Of a stretch of 64,000 nucleotides of DNA, positions 19,105 to 30,219 are shown piece by piece. The translations under genes were made by a program, and so were the position numbers. The notes beneath the pieces were generated by a model that was not told the DNA's origin, did no database searches, and saw only the letters and a list, made by a program, of their open reading frames with translations. Source of the DNA: Planktothrix serta PCC 8927 (GTDB lineage Bacteria; Cyanobacteriota; Cyanobacteriia; Cyanobacteriales; Microcoleaceae); NCBI RefSeq assembly GCF_900010725.2, contig NZ_LR734844.1, positions 193,995 to 257,994 on the forward strand, written 5' to 3'. Within the stretch, counting starts at the first letter, position 1. Each line of letters opens with the position of its first letter.

Positions 19105-20825
19105 CCTACAACAGGCGGTGATTTCCAGGTTTGATTTCCTTGAATTAAAGTATGTACTTGCCAGCTTGGGTCTGACTGTGGATAATCTTGTCGATAATGA
19201 CCCCCGCGACTTTCTCGACGAAACGCTGCACTCTTCAAAATTAACTCACCAATATTCAGTAAGTTACGAGTTTCCCCCCACTGTTTTAAGTCATAATCTG
19301 CTATCCCCTGAATTTCCTGATCATCAGAGGAATACGGTTGTAAACCCGATAAAAATTGGCTAAGGGGTAAAGCTAAAAATTCTTGAGACCATGCTTTCAC
19401 CTGAATTAATCCCTCCTCCAAGTGATCAGACTGGCGACAGATTCCGGCACTTTGCCAGAGTACATCGGGCAAGTGGGATCGAATTGTCTTAATCGTAGCA
19501 TATTGTTCCTGCCAATGGTCGCTAGGTAATATTAATGACTTCACCTTTTTTGGGGAAGAAACCTGATCATCAGCCCTAACTTCCGGTGCACCGAGATTGA
19601 GATTTTCAAGAGATGCCAGTTGAGCGCCAAACACTAGACATTCTAACAAAGAATTACTCGCTAAACGGTTAGCCCCATGTACCCCCGTACTAGCCGTTTC
19701 TCCCACCGCATAGAGACCAGGAATAGAGGTTTGACCTTGGTTATTGGTAACAATACCCCCCATCCAATAGTGGGCTGCTGGGGTGACGGGGATCGGTTGA
19801 TTCAAAATATCAATCCCCCACTGTTGGCAAACCTGAATAATATTCGGAAACCGATACCGAACTTTGTCTGGGGGAATTGACCGTAAATCTAACCAAACTT
19901 GTTCCGCATTCGCGCCCGGTATTTGACGTAACTGTTGCAAATGGTTAAAAATAGCCCGACTCACCACATCTCTAGGCGCTAATTCCCCCTGTTGATGATA
20001 ATCAAACACAAACCGCCGACCTTCAGCATCAATTAAGTGGGCGCCTTCCCCTCGCACCGCCTCACTAATTAAAAACCGAGGCGCCCCAGGTTGGGTTAAA
20101 GCGGTGGGATGAAATTGGAAAAACTCTAAATCTCGCAGTAAGGCCCCGGCTCTCCAAGCGATGGCGACTCCATCCCCCGTACTAACTTCGGGGTTAGTGG
20201 TATGAGCAAAGACTTGACCACCTCCCCCCGTTGCCAACACAACAGCCGACGCCTTCACCCAATAAATCTGCTGATTTTGAATTAAACTCATACCCTGGCA
20301 ACGTTGGCCAGAGGCATCCATCCATAAATCTAGGGCAAAGGCTGGAGAAATAATTTTAATATTCGGTTGTTCTAAGACTCGCTCAGTTAAGGTTGTAATT
20401 ACTGCGCGTCCGGTGGTATCGGCGGCGTGCAGGACGCGATGACGGGAATGGGCGGCTTCTAAGGTCAGGGCTAACTGGGTTTGATGCCGATCAAAAGCCA
20501 CGCCTAATTCGACTAAACGATGAATACATTCAGGGGCGTGATTAACTAAAAACTCAACCGCAGAGCGTTCACATAAACCCGCCCCAGCTTTCAACGTATC
20601 TTCTAAATGGAGACCGGGAGAATCATCCGTTGAAATGGCGGCGGCAATACCCCCCTGCGCCCAATCACTCGCTGACAGGGGTAAAATATCTTTACTGACT
20701 AGGCCAACACTCAAATGTTGGGGTAAACACAGGGCGGTATATAACCCCGCCGCCCCTGTACCCACAACCAAGACATCAAAAGTTAAGGGCAGGTCAGAAG
20801 TTAAGGAAACATCCATAGAGGTCAT
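19101..20825 (-). CDS. nadB: L-aspartate oxidase NadB
   Basis: A flavoenzyme that oxidises L-aspartate to iminoaspartate, the first step of de novo NAD synthesis. The 574-aa protein has the FAD motif VLVVGTGAAGLYTAL (about 18-32), the ASDWAQGGIAAAI block, the substrate region EFFQFHPTAL, and the GLYAVGETASTGVHGANRLASNSLLE signature. An internal ATG at 20816 (MDVSLTS) is an equally plausible start. nadA and nadC are not nearby. Confidence 0.95.
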   Translation of the reverse strand: MTSMDVSLTSDLPLTFDVLVVGTGAAGLYTALCLPQHLSVGLVSKDILPLSASDWAQGGIAAAISTDDSPGLHLEDTLKAGAGLCERSAVEFLVNHAPECIHRLVELGVAFDRHQTQLALTLEAAHSRHRVLHAADTTGRAVITTLTERVLEQPNIKIISPAFALDLWMDASGQRCQGMSLIQNQQIYWVKASAVVLATGGGGQVFAHTTNPEVSTGDGVAIAWRAGALLRDLEFFQFHPTALTQPGAPRFLISEAVRGEGAHLIDAEGRRFVFDYHQQGELAPRDVVSRAIFNHLQQLRQIPGANAEQVWLDLRSIPPDKVRYRFPNIIQVCQQWGIDILNQPIPVTPAAHYWMGGIVTNNQGQTSIPGLYAVGETASTGVHGANRLASNSLLECLVFGAQLASLENLNLGAPEVRADDQVSSPKKVKSLILPSDHWQEQYATIKTIRSHLPDVLWQSAGICRQSDHLEEGLIQVKAWSQEFLALPLSQFLSGLQPYSSDDQEIQGIADYDLKQWGETRNLLNIGELILKSAAFRRESRGGHYRQDYPQSDPSWQVHTLIQGNQTWKSPPVVG

Positions 20826-21081
20826 GGGCTAGTGCCAGGATGAAGGGTTGGTTTCAAGTCATAAGATCTGGACACTCTCCAGACAAATTTAAACGGATTA
20901 AACTGACTTTACAAATCATGTTAACTTTTTTTAAACCTGTTAACATCATCCGTAAAATCTGAGCAATCCGTCTAAATTCCTCATCTACTGTTCAAGGCGT
21001 GTTGCCTCTCGGCGACTGGGTTTTTCTTATAAAAATCAACACCGAACACCGAACATTCTGACACTAAATCCCCAGAATAGC

Positions 21082-21513
21082 CTAGTCGTAAGCCCCAACA
21101 TTTAACCGTTGGTCGCCTTCGATAAACACAGACTCAGGAGTAGTTACGGTAAAGTTATCTAAATTCTTTTGCAGAATTTCTTTTTGTTTTTCTGTCAAAT
21201 CAGAAATTTTCAATACATCTTCAACGGAATTGTATGGCGCATTCTTAATAATGATTGACCCTAACTTCGGAAACATTCCTTTGTATTGACGAAAATCCCG
21301 CAGGTCGCTATTATTTAAGTCCAATTTATTGCGAACCTTAGCCATTTTTTCATCAACACGATTTTTCCGAGGGGCTTCCGTTGCTAAGATCGGAGAAGCA
21401 ACCCCATACTGCATCACATTCAAGTTTGTGGCTACAGCACTTTGATGTCCAGTCCATCCTAGACAACCGACTATCAAAACTAACACAGCCAACAGGCGAC
21501 TCAATCGTTTCAT
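21082..21513 (-). CDS. psbU: Photosystem II extrinsic 12-kDa protein PsbU
   Basis: A lumenal subunit that stabilises the oxygen-evolving complex. The start at 21513 (MKRLSRLLAVLVLIVGCLGW) gives a 143-aa precursor with a hydrophobic signal peptide; GGGAGA lies about 10 nt upstream. The mature part has RVDEKMAKVRNKLDLNN, FPKLGSIIIKNAPY and the C-terminal VFIEGDQRLN, the family's helix-hairpin-helix-like core and tail. An in-frame upstream start (21546) would put a charged extension before the signal and is disfavoured. Confidence 0.93.
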   Translation of the reverse strand: MKRLSRLLAVLVLIVGCLGWTGHQSAVATNLNVMQYGVASPILATEAPRKNRVDEKMAKVRNKLDLNNSDLRDFRQYKGMFPKLGSIIIKNAPYNSVEDVLKISDLTEKQKEILQKNLDNFTVTTPESVFIEGDQRLNVGAYD

Positions 21514-21933
21514 CAACGCTCTTCTCCCAACTGACATAAACAGCATTTACAAGAATTTGATATTTTCAAGGCATAATGAGTGGCAAAGTGTATTCTACCA
21601 TCTTCTTTACCCCCAACTTAGTAGCAAAGTTGAATAGAAAAACTCGCTGCGCCCCTCGCCAACCAGCCCGGATTTGGCAGTCAAATCAAATCACAGTTCA
21701 GTTTATGCTGTTGTCAACCTTTTCCAGTTTTATGTAAACTTTCTTAAAATTTGTTACGGTTGTGGCATGGAAGATCGAGAATTTGGGGCTATTGAGATCG
21801 CAGTCCCACACTGATTTGGTGGTTATTTTTTGGTGAGCGTGAAATTCAGTTGATCACAATTTCCCCTCACACTTGCAGATTATCCGTCTTCAAAACCTTT
21901 CGACGGTGGGTTTTGCCCACCGTACAATCTATG
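21514..21933. other. Spacer with psbU promoter region and a hairpin after pilL
   Basis: About 420 nt without a gene. It must hold the psbU promoter (minus strand); no convincing -35/-10 pair stands out. At 21903-21923 an 8-bp stem (ACGGTGGG with CCCACCGT) lies just beyond the pilL stop and may serve as a terminator or be a dispersed palindrome; no long T-run follows it on the minus strand. Confidence 0.5.
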
Positions 21934-24900
21934 TTATTGAGTCGCAGTAACCAAAGTATTTCCAACCACTTCACCTTTTAACATTCGTCCCGCCGCTTCC
22001 AATAACTGCTCCTCTAAATAAGGCTTAGTAAAGTAACCTCTTGCCCCCAAATTAAACGCCATTTGACGGTGACGATCCGCACCCCGAGACGTTAACATCG
22101 CAATCGGTAAATTCGTTAACGCCGGATCTTTTTGCATCCGAGATAACAACTCCAACCCATCCATCCGAGGCATCTCAATATCGCAGAACACAATATCGCA
22201 GGGTAAACCCGATTTCAGTTTTTCCCAAGCTTCCTTACCATCACGCGCCTCCTCAACTCGATAACCCGATTTTTCAAACGTAAGCGAGAGCAGCGATCGC
22301 ACCGTAATCGAATCATCCACAATCAACACCGTCGGCTCAGACTTCTGCGGGAGCACCTCAGCCGTCGCACTACCCATCTGCCAAATCTTGCCCGCCGCAT
22401 CCTTGCGAATCCGACCCATCGCCAGATCAATCAGTTCCAACACATCAGCGATCGCCACAATTTGACCATCCCCCAACACCGTCGCCCCCGCAATCCCAAT
22501 CGGTTTCGGCACTGGCCCCTCCAGAGGTTTGATCACAATTTCCTGTTCAATCAACACCTGATCCACCTGCACCGCCAAATAACTACTCGAAGACCGCAGG
22601 ACAATCACCGAAATCATATCCTCCTCAGCATTCGCACCATACACATTCCCCCGACCCAAATGGCGCTGATAAGTCAACAACTCCCGCAAATGACGCAAAG
22701 GTAAAATAGTCCCCCGCCATTCCAACGCCTTACTACCATCCTCCATCACCCGAATCTGTTCACGGGGAACATCAATCATATCTTCCACCCCATCCATTGG
22801 GAAAGCAATCCGCACCCGATCGCTCACACAGCATAACGCCCTGGAAATACTCATATTCAAAGGCAACCGAATCGTAAACGACGTCCCCTTCCCCAACGTC
22901 GAATCCGTTGTAATCGCCCCCCGAATATCCGTTAAACTCGTTCGCACCACATCCATCCCCACCCCTCGACCCGCGAACTCATCCGCCACATCCTTAGTGC
23001 TAAAATTAGGCAAAAACAACAGATCATAAATCTCCAGATTGCTCATATTTTGAGCCTCTTCAGGAGTAATCAACCCCTTCTGAATCGCCTTATCTCTCAC
23101 CCGACTAACATCAATCCCACCCCCATCATCCGAAACCGCAATAATCGTTTGATTCCCTTGATGAAACACCCGAATCGTAATTCTACCCACCGCCGACTTT
23201 CCAGCCGCCGTCCGCACATCCGCAGGCTCAATTCCGTGAGTAATCGCATTATTAACCAAATGAATCAACGGATCATGCAATTTGCCCAATAACATCTTGT
23301 CAATTAAAGTATCTCGACCCTCAACAAACAACTCCGCTTGTTTGCCGCACTTAATTGAAATATCCCGCACCGGACGTTTGAGGGCATCCGCCTCACTCCC
23401 AAAAGGCTCCATCCGTGCCCGATTTAACCCCTCCTGCAACGCCGTAGTAATCCGTCGTAACTCCCGAGTCACCTGATCAGCCTCCTCCACCAAGAACTCA
23501 ATATCCGCCGACGACTCCCGTACCCGTACAATTAACTCAATAATCTCCTGAGACAAAGTATGGAAAGGAGTAAAATGATCCATTTCCGTTGAGTCTAAAT
23601 CCGTATTCGGGTCATCATCATGAATCGAAGCCGTTTGACCAGACCAAAAAGGTTTGCGACGGTGAGACAGCAGGGAAATTTCCAAAAGCGATCGCTCATA
23701 AAAATCCTGCATCCGTTGACCCACATCCCCCAACAGAGAAACCTGATGCAGCAAATTGTCTAAAAACTGTCGCATCCGTTCCTGATCTTGTTCCAAACTA
23801 TTACGGTTAACCACCAGTTCCCCCATCAAATTACTGAGGTTATCCAGTTGTTTCACCGGCACCTTAACAATCGGTTCCGCAATCGGTTTCGCAAACGTCC
23901 CTCTGGGAACAGAAGCCGAACGAGAACGAGGCGGAGTATCCTCAATTAATCGGATTAACGCAGTAAAATCTGAATCATCTTCAGAAGACAGCGACTCCGT
24001 ATTCAAAGGAACTTGCCCACGACCGTGACTAGGTGACTTAGAAGAACTAGGTTTTGAAGGTTCAGCAACAGGAGATTGAAGAAGCTCATCTAAATTAGAA
24101 AAAGTATCCTCCTCTTCTGTCGTCGTTACCGAAGCCGATTTTTCCGGTACGGTAGGCTGACTGTTTCCCGACCCTTCACCGAGCAAAGCATCTAAACTCG
24201 CAAAATCATCATCCGGTAGTTCCAGGCTGGGCTTCGTTTTAGCCATCGCCTCCAAATTTTGGGATACCCTCGTAGTGAGTCCTGAAGGACTCTCATCCTG
24301 CCTCGTAGTGAGTCCTTCAGGACTCTCATCCTGCGATCGCTTTATAGTAGAAGAAACCGATACCTCCACCTCAGAACCCATTTCACCTTGCAAAAGTTCC
24401 TCAAACCAATCTTCCTCAGTCGTAACTTCCAACACCGCCATCTGGGTATCAGCATTCACCTGCGGCGAAAGGTGCGTCTCTAAACCGAATTGGGATTGTT
24501 GGTCAAACTGGTCAAACAGTTCATCCAAACTTTCCGCATCCTCCAATAAATCCGTGATTTGCTCAGGAGAAGTAGATCCAAAACCCCCTGATGAAACCCC
24601 ATCTACCGTACCCGAAAAATCGGGATTAATCTCTAGCAATTGATCAAAGAAATCATCAAAACCTAGTGCAGGCTGATTCTGTCTTATTTCTCCGATCATC
24701 GGCGGTGTCACCGTCAGAGTTTCGGGTAGAGCCGAGTCCGCATCGGTGAGGTTATCGAAGAAACTCGCTAAATCCTCATCAACATTAGAGGTAACGGGAG
24801 AAGCCGCTGCCGACTTTTCTCTGGGTTTAATGCCCCCCTCTGCTGGTGATTTGTAACCTTTAGCTTCCGCCTTATTAAACCCAGTTTGTTTTTCCTCCAG

Positions 24901-26226
24901 CAAATCGAAAAAGTCTCCCTCCAGGGCATCTGCCGCCATCTCCGCTCCCGTCAGAGTCTCCGTTGTTCCCTCATCAGCAGTATGATCCCATTCATCCAAA
25001 CCTTCAAATAAATCCTTGAGGCTGTTATATTCTTCCTGGGTAATTTCCGGGCCATTTTGAGGGTTTTTTCTGTAATCGTGACTGGGGGTATTACTGGGAT
25101 TTGTCGCCGAATCTGACCAGTTAGCATCTAACAAAGGGTTCGTGAGAGTCGAAGAACTCGATGGGGATTTCTTCTTGGTATTCCCAGACTTCGATGGACT
25201 CGATTTAGCAGCAGTTCCTCCCGACTTGCCCGCTCCCTTTGTCCCAGAAGCCTTGGGCTGACTTGAAGCCTTAGAAGTCCGGGATGACGAAGGAGATGGA
25301 GTCTTAGATTGGGATTTTTGCGCCTTTGGCGGTGTTACGGGTTTAGATAAAAGACTGGTAATCGACTCTGTGATAACAATTTCTCCCTCTCGATTCGCTA
25401 AAACGAGTTCTTGAGCTTCTTTAATTGACTTAATAACCACGGGAGCCAAACTCCGATAAGTATTATCAGGATTAGCGATCGCTTGTTCCAACGTTTCAAT
25501 AAATTTAACCCAATTGGGTAAATCAAATAATTCTCCCCCCCGCGCCAAACTCCGACAACTTTCAATTAACGCTTGACGAGTTTGTGGTGTTTCTGGTTGT
25601 TTGAACTGTTGCAACATTTCTCGCAACCGTTCAGGAACATCACTCCCAAACACCAAATCCTTAGCACTGCTAACCGTCGTTTCTTCGCGGGACTTCGATG
25701 GATTTGCCCCTGGTACAACACCCGAATTCATCCCACGAGAAAGCGGTGCAGGCGGACGGGTCTCGACTTCAGGCGGTCGATTACTCACCCCCTGTTGTTG
25801 CACCACATTTTTAATATGATAATTTAACGCTTCAAAAACAGGCTCAACATCCTGCAAAATTGCACTAGCAGCTTCTTCTGTTAACCCATAAGGCCCTGAT
25901 AATTGATCAATCAAAGCTTGTAAAGTATCAAAAACTTGTAAAAATAACGATTCTAATTGTTGATCAACAAATTGAGTCGGAAGACGGTTTTCCTTGAGAA
26001 CCTTAAAACTATCTTCCAAGCGATGAGCCGTTTGTTGAATACTATTGAGTCCCAACATTGCGGCACCACCTTTTACCGAGTGGGCGGCTCGGAATACTTC
26101 ATTGAGCAGTTCTGGATCTTCAATCGTTGTTTGTAGATTCAGTAATCCCTGTTCAATCGTATTGAGGTGGTCTTTTGCCTCCTCAATAAAATAGCCCATA
26201 ATCCGTTGTTGCTGTTCAATTTGCAT
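21934..26226 (-). CDS. pilL: Hybrid CheA-type histidine kinase with response-regulator domain (PilL/HmpE-like)
   Basis: A 1430-aa chemotaxis kinase of the Pil/Hmp system. In order: an Hpt domain with phospho-acceptor His49 (AAHSVKGGAAM); a long Ser/Pro-rich and acidic low-complexity linker (about 290-810); the dimerisation helix pair (KQLDNLSNLMGELV); an ATPase with N-box NNAITHGIE and G-boxes DDGGGID and GRGVGMD; a CheW-like domain; and a C-terminal receiver with Asp in CDIEMPRMDG. It should phosphorylate the CheY and PatA-type proteins encoded upstream. A 33-bp palindromic repeat is duplicated in frame in the linker (24268-24333). Homologous to Synechocystis PilL and Nostoc HmpE rather than only PixL, as judged by the partner MCP. 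Confidence 0.93.
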   Translation of the reverse strand: MQIEQQQRIMGYFIEEAKDHLNTIEQGLLNLQTTIEDPELLNEVFRAAHSVKGGAAMLGLNSIQQTAHRLEDSFKVLKENRLPTQFVDQQLESLFLQVFDTLQALIDQLSGPYGLTEEAASAILQDVEPVFEALNYHIKNVVQQQGVSNRPPEVETRPPAPLSRGMNSGVVPGANPSKSREETTVSSAKDLVFGSDVPERLREMLQQFKQPETPQTRQALIESCRSLARGGELFDLPNWVKFIETLEQAIANPDNTYRSLAPVVIKSIKEAQELVLANREGEIVITESITSLLSKPVTPPKAQKSQSKTPSPSSSRTSKASSQPKASGTKGAGKSGGTAAKSSPSKSGNTKKKSPSSSSTLTNPLLDANWSDSATNPSNTPSHDYRKNPQNGPEITQEEYNSLKDLFEGLDEWDHTADEGTTETLTGAEMAADALEGDFFDLLEEKQTGFNKAEAKGYKSPAEGGIKPREKSAAASPVTSNVDEDLASFFDNLTDADSALPETLTVTPPMIGEIRQNQPALGFDDFFDQLLEINPDFSGTVDGVSSGGFGSTSPEQITDLLEDAESLDELFDQFDQQSQFGLETHLSPQVNADTQMAVLEVTTEEDWFEELLQGEMGSEVEVSVSSTIKRSQDESPEGLTTRQDESPSGLTTRVSQNLEAMAKTKPSLELPDDDFASLDALLGEGSGNSQPTVPEKSASVTTTEEEDTFSNLDELLQSPVAEPSKPSSSKSPSHGRGQVPLNTESLSSEDDSDFTALIRLIEDTPPRSRSASVPRGTFAKPIAEPIVKVPVKQLDNLSNLMGELVVNRNSLEQDQERMRQFLDNLLHQVSLLGDVGQRMQDFYERSLLEISLLSHRRKPFWSGQTASIHDDDPNTDLDSTEMDHFTPFHTLSQEIIELIVRVRESSADIEFLVEEADQVTRELRRITTALQEGLNRARMEPFGSEADALKRPVRDISIKCGKQAELFVEGRDTLIDKMLLGKLHDPLIHLVNNAITHGIEPADVRTAAGKSAVGRITIRVFHQGNQTIIAVSDDGGGIDVSRVRDKAIQKGLITPEEAQNMSNLEIYDLLFLPNFSTKDVADEFAGRGVGMDVVRTSLTDIRGAITTDSTLGKGTSFTIRLPLNMSISRALCCVSDRVRIAFPMDGVEDMIDVPREQIRVMEDGSKALEWRGTILPLRHLRELLTYQRHLGRGNVYGANAEEDMISVIVLRSSSSYLAVQVDQVLIEQEIVIKPLEGPVPKPIGIAGATVLGDGQIVAIADVLELIDLAMGRIRKDAAGKIWQMGSATAEVLPQKSEPTVLIVDDSITVRSLLSLTFEKSGYRVEEARDGKEAWEKLKSGLPCDIVFCDIEMPRMDGLELLSRMQKDPALTNLPIAMLTSRGADRHRQMAFNLGARGYFTKPYLEEQLLEAAGRMLKGEVVGNTLVTATQ
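24268..24333. repeat. 33-bp tandem palindromic repeat inside the pilL linker
   Basis: Two 33-nt units (24268-24300 and 24301-24333) differ at only two positions and contain the palindrome GAGTCCT-NN-AGGACTC. Read in frame on the minus strand they encode QDESPEGLTTR and QDESPSGLTTR. The unit resembles dispersed GAGTCCTTCAGGACTC repeats of cyanobacterial spacers. Confidence 0.85.
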
Positions 26227-26230
26227 ATCA

Positions 26231-26427
26231 GTTGACTGTTGACTGTTGACTGTTGACTGTTAACTGTTAACTGTTAACTGTTGACTGTTGACTGTTAACT
26301 GTTAACTGTTAGCTTTATTAGTTTTTAATAAAACTATTCCCCATTCGTAATTCGTAATTCGTAATTCGTAATTCGTAATTCGTAATTCGTAATTCGTAAT
26401 TCGTAATTCGTAATTCCCTGTTCCCTG
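26231..26427. repeat. Three adjoining heptameric tandem repeats between pilJ and pilL
   Basis: TTGACTG/TTAACTG units (26231-26311) are followed by about ten ATTCGTA units (26344-26415) and two TTCCCTG units (to 26427). The tract fills nearly the whole pilJ-pilL spacer inside what should be one operon. Confidence 0.92.
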
Positions 26428-26440
26428 AACGAATAACTGA

Positions 26441-29400
26441 TTAACTTTTCTCTGAAGCATCAACGCGGAAGCGTTCCACTGAAGTCAGGAGGTCTCGCGC
26501 CACACCGACCAGTTTAGTTAACGCACTAGAGACACCTTGGGCTTCTTGAGAAGTTTCTTGAGCGCTATGTTCAACCGCTCGCATCACCTGGGCGACGGCG
26601 CGGGCGGTTTCATTTTGTTCAACAGTATCCGCCGTAATTGAACGCACCAGCACATCAATCCGGTTTGTCACCTGGATAATGTCATCAAGAGCACGCTTCG
26701 CTTGTTCGGCCAGACGAGTCCCCTCAATCACCTGTTGATGACCTTGGGACATTGCCATCATCACCGTGTTAGTCTGACTTTGGATTTGCATCACAATTTG
26801 TTCGATATCCTTTAAGGATTTCGCCGATTTATCCGCTAACTGTCGGACTTCATCAGCAACGATGGCAAATCCTTTACCCGCCTCTCCAGCCCGTGCCGCC
26901 TCAATACTAGCGTTTAAGGCGAGTAAGTTAGTTCGGGAAGCAATTTGAGAAATCAGCCCCACAATCTTAGAAATTTCTTGAGATGATTCTCCTAAACGCT
27001 TGACTTCTCGGCTAGTTTCTGCTACGGTTTCCCGAATTTTCAGAATCCCGGCCACCGTCATTTGTACCGCTTCCCCCCCTTTGGTGGCTACCGCCGCCGC
27101 CGAACGCGCCACTTCTTCGGCTTCCCGGGCACTTTCAGCCACCCGTTGAATCGCATCAGTGAGCACCTGTACCGAATTTAACGTAGCAGCCAGTTCTTCC
27201 GCTTGTCGGAAAGCATCTCCAGCCACATCCTTAGCGAAGGTCGCACTATCGGTGGCCCCCTTACTGACTTGACGGGCGGCTTGTTTCACCTGAACAACGA
27301 TTTCCCGCAGGTTTTGGATAGTTAAGTTAAAAGAGTCCGCCACCGCCCCTAAAACGTTAGCCGTGACTTCTGCCGTTACAGTTAAATCTCCCCGTGCTGC
27401 TCCTTCCACATCATCCAACAGCCGAATCACCTGACGATGTAAATCATCTCTAGCATCTTCCTGTTCCTTAGCCTTACGTTGAGCTTCTCGTGTAATATTT
27501 TGAATAAATTGAGCAGCATGGTTAAATTTAGCGGACATTCTGCCAAACTCATCCTCTGCAAAAATCGTCGCGCGGGCATCTAAGTTGCCTTTACTAATCG
27601 CATCAAATTGAGCTTGTAAATTGTCTGTAGCTTTAGTAATTTGTTGAGCACTGATGCGGCCTAATCCCCAAGCCGCTAGAAAACTGGTAGCCCCGGCTAC
27701 GGTGGTCATCAACCATCCTGTGACTCGCAGATAATCCACAACTTCTCGTTTATTTTCCAACGAAGCCGTCCGAGTGGCAATATTGGTAGTTGTTGCGACT
27801 AAAATTAGGGTAACGAGTCCCGTTCCTAGGGCTGTATATAAAGGTTTACGTTTAAGGGAGGTATTTTCCAAGAAGGAGAATGGCCCTTGGTCTGCTGTAA
27901 CCGTTGTATCCATCATATCCCCTAAATCGGGGCTTAAGGTTGTCACAGCCGATGCTGTGTAGGCACTATTAAAAATCTCATCATCCCGAATGGATGAACT
28001 ATCACTATCGAGGGTGCTATTGTTAGAAGTGTTGGCAAATTGACCCTCTAGGTTGCCAAAGTCTGAATCCATGTAAAGATCTTGATCACCATTTGCCGTC
28101 ATATTAAAATCGGCAACGTCATCAAACTCTTCAAAATCTTCTAAGAAATCATTCTCCGTGAGTGCTGGAGCTTTGCCATTTTGAAAACGGCTACTCATGT
28201 CATTCATCTCAGGAGTTAAATCAAAGGAGTCCCCAAAGGTATCCTCATTCAAGGGTTCAAGATCAAAACTATTGGGAATATCTATAGCATCAAAGACCCC
28301 ATCATCATCTTCCTCATCTTCCTCATCTTTCTCATATTTCTCATCCACATCAGGGGCACCGAACGCACCATTAGCTGTTGAGCTTGAAGCAGCAGATCTA
28401 GGATTAGAAAAATAGGAATGATGCAGAGCATTATTGGTCAACAGGGTTTCCTCTTCGTTGCTTTCTACCGTACCGGAAAAATCAGCATCCACCCCTTTAA
28501 AGTTCGCCGTCATGTTAGGAGGTTCATTGGGTAAGGGAACAGCATTATCGGCATCATCAACGAAGGGTTCCGCAGTCCAAGTAAAACCTAAATTGAAATC
28601 GGGGTCAAACTCATCTTCCTCAAATAGCGGAGTTTCCAGGCTAGATTTTTTCCCATTCTGGGATACAGGTTCATGACTGACAAACTCCACCGATGGCTCA
28701 ACCGCATCTTCTAGAGGTGCAAAAATATCATCGAGTTCTTCTTCAAAACTAACGGAAGATGAAGCCGTAACCCTTTCAGGACGAGCGGTAGAGGACTCAT
28801 GATTAACCCCATTGAGATCTCTGTTATTTTCAGGGTCAGATTGGTATTCCTGTTGTTGCTCACCGAGGCCACCCATGCCATCGCTGTCCAGGTCATCCAG
28901 GTCGAGAAACTGAGTGGGTTGAGGCGGATAATCCATCTCTGACTCATCAAAGGTAGGGAGTGAATTAACATCAGGGTTATCATCCTCTGTGCTGGGAGTT
29001 GAGGAATTGAGAATATCTAATAGGTCATCATCAGAGGAAAATAAATCTCCGCTTAACTGTTCAATATCACTGACGGCTGATTCATCTTCATCGAAAATAA
29101 AAGGCGAGGAAGATGCTTGCTCGTCATCTTCTTCCATTATAAACGGATCTAATTGGGTGAGAGAAACGTGATCGTCTAAGGGGTTTAAAATTTCTGTTCC
29201 TTCCTCCAGGTCATTCTCTAAGGTAAAGGGATTATCGGTAGCTTCATCAAGGGGAGACTGATTCCCATTTTGATGGAAATTTTCGGCTTCATCGTCCAAG
29301 TTCTCTAACTCTAAAACACCCATCGAAACGCCCAGGTCAGGAACCGATGAGTCTAATTCAGAATTCTCTAATTCTTGGAAATCAAAATTTTCCTGCAAAT

Positions 29401-29953
29401 CGTTGAAATCCTCCAGGTCTACCTCATGACTTAATCCATTCATGAGATTGCCATTGAGAGGGTGAGTGGGATCAACATCGGGGGATTCCAAGTCTACATT
29501 AGACTTGAATAAATTCATCCCAGATGTGACCTTTGCGGAACCATTTGTTTCTTCTTCTATCCAACTCAAATCTTCGGTGAAATCAACATCCGTACCCTCG
29601 ATTTCTTCATCCAAAAGCGCATTAAAAACCGCTTGAGAATCGGGATTATCGTTGAAAGCACTCCTAGGAGAGTCCACTAAGTATTGATCAGTATCTGCTA
29701 AGGCTTGGTTAGCTTGTTCGAGTAATTCGGCATCATGAGTTAAGTTTAAGACTGCGATATACTGATCACGGGCTACATCATACTGTTGTAAGCCGTAGCC
29801 ATAGATATGACCGCACAAAAGACGAGCCGATGGATTTTCTGGATAATCTTCCACCAGTTGGTAAACCAGCGCCGCCGCCTGTTCGTAATTTCCCTGACAG
29901 TATGCTTCCTCCGTTTGCTGATATTCTTGTAGGAAGTCTGTGCTTGTTGCCAT
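26441..29953 (-). CDS. pilJ: Methyl-accepting chemotaxis protein (PilJ/HmpD-like) with TPR and acidic N-terminus
   Basis: A 1170-aa receptor. Residues about 8-90 resemble a TPR pair ([23 protein letters not shown]). About 100-700 is very acidic, low-complexity sequence (a DEEDEEDDD run near 560). Two membrane helices follow (about 725-750 and 765-790) with only about 20 residues between them, then HAMP (about 790-850) and a cytoplasmic signalling domain with the conserved hairpin tip ([31 protein letters not shown]). There are no GAF domains, unlike PixJ, so it is of the PilJ/HmpD type. The absence of a real extracytoplasmic sensor suggests the input is intracellular, perhaps through the TPR part (inference). 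Confidence 0.92.
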   Translation of the reverse strand: MATSTDFLQEYQQTEEAYCQGNYEQAAALVYQLVEDYPENPSARLLCGHIYGYGLQQYDVARDQYIAVLNLTHDAELLEQANQALADTDQYLVDSPRSAFNDNPDSQAVFNALLDEEIEGTDVDFTEDLSWIEEETNGSAKVTSGMNLFKSNVDLESPDVDPTHPLNGNLMNGLSHEVDLEDFNDLQENFDFQELENSELDSSVPDLGVSMGVLELENLDDEAENFHQNGNQSPLDEATDNPFTLENDLEEGTEILNPLDDHVSLTQLDPFIMEEDDEQASSSPFIFDEDESAVSDIEQLSGDLFSSDDDLLDILNSSTPSTEDDNPDVNSLPTFDESEMDYPPQPTQFLDLDDLDSDGMGGLGEQQQEYQSDPENNRDLNGVNHESSTARPERVTASSSVSFEEELDDIFAPLEDAVEPSVEFVSHEPVSQNGKKSSLETPLFEEDEFDPDFNLGFTWTAEPFVDDADNAVPLPNEPPNMTANFKGVDADFSGTVESNEEETLLTNNALHHSYFSNPRSAASSSTANGAFGAPDVDEKYEKDEEDEEDDDGVFDAIDIPNSFDLEPLNEDTFGDSFDLTPEMNDMSSRFQNGKAPALTENDFLEDFEEFDDVADFNMTANGDQDLYMDSDFGNLEGQFANTSNNSTLDSDSSSIRDDEIFNSAYTASAVTTLSPDLGDMMDTTVTADQGPFSFLENTSLKRKPLYTALGTGLVTLILVATTTNIATRTASLENKREVVDYLRVTGWLMTTVAGATSFLAAWGLGRISAQQITKATDNLQAQFDAISKGNLDARATIFAEDEFGRMSAKFNHAAQFIQNITREAQRKAKEQEDARDDLHRQVIRLLDDVEGAARGDLTVTAEVTANVLGAVADSFNLTIQNLREIVVQVKQAARQVSKGATDSATFAKDVAGDAFRQAEELAATLNSVQVLTDAIQRVAESAREAEEVARSAAAVATKGGEAVQMTVAGILKIRETVAETSREVKRLGESSQEISKIVGLISQIASRTNLLALNASIEAARAGEAGKGFAIVADEVRQLADKSAKSLKDIEQIVMQIQSQTNTVMMAMSQGHQQVIEGTRLAEQAKRALDDIIQVTNRIDVLVRSITADTVEQNETARAVAQVMRAVEHSAQETSQEAQGVSSALTKLVGVARDLLTSVERFRVDASEKS

Positions 29954-30219
29954 GAGCGATTCCCCTTTTGATTTTAAAGTTTAGTGTTGTATGGCTTAAA
30001 AGTTAAGATTTCAATGTAGGAACGGAATCATACCGAGGTAATGAGGTCTATACTAGATTGTTTAATCATAATACCCGTGCTTCCGTTTTCAGTTGGAACT
30101 AGAAGTTCACCCGTTGGGCTAAAGAACCCTCTTAGGGGATATCTATTTCCCGCTTTAAAAGGTTTAGCTTAAACAGTTTTATAATCAATTAACAATCAAC
30201 ATCCTCTGGGTTATGGGAT

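Noticed and set aside
19046-19363. 105-aa plus-strand frame opposite the end of nadB
   Set aside because: It is a shadow of nadB with no recognisable motif.
26231-26427. Array-like repeats resembling CRISPR
   Set aside because: Units are contiguous heptamers without spacers and no cas genes are present; these are STRR-type repeats.
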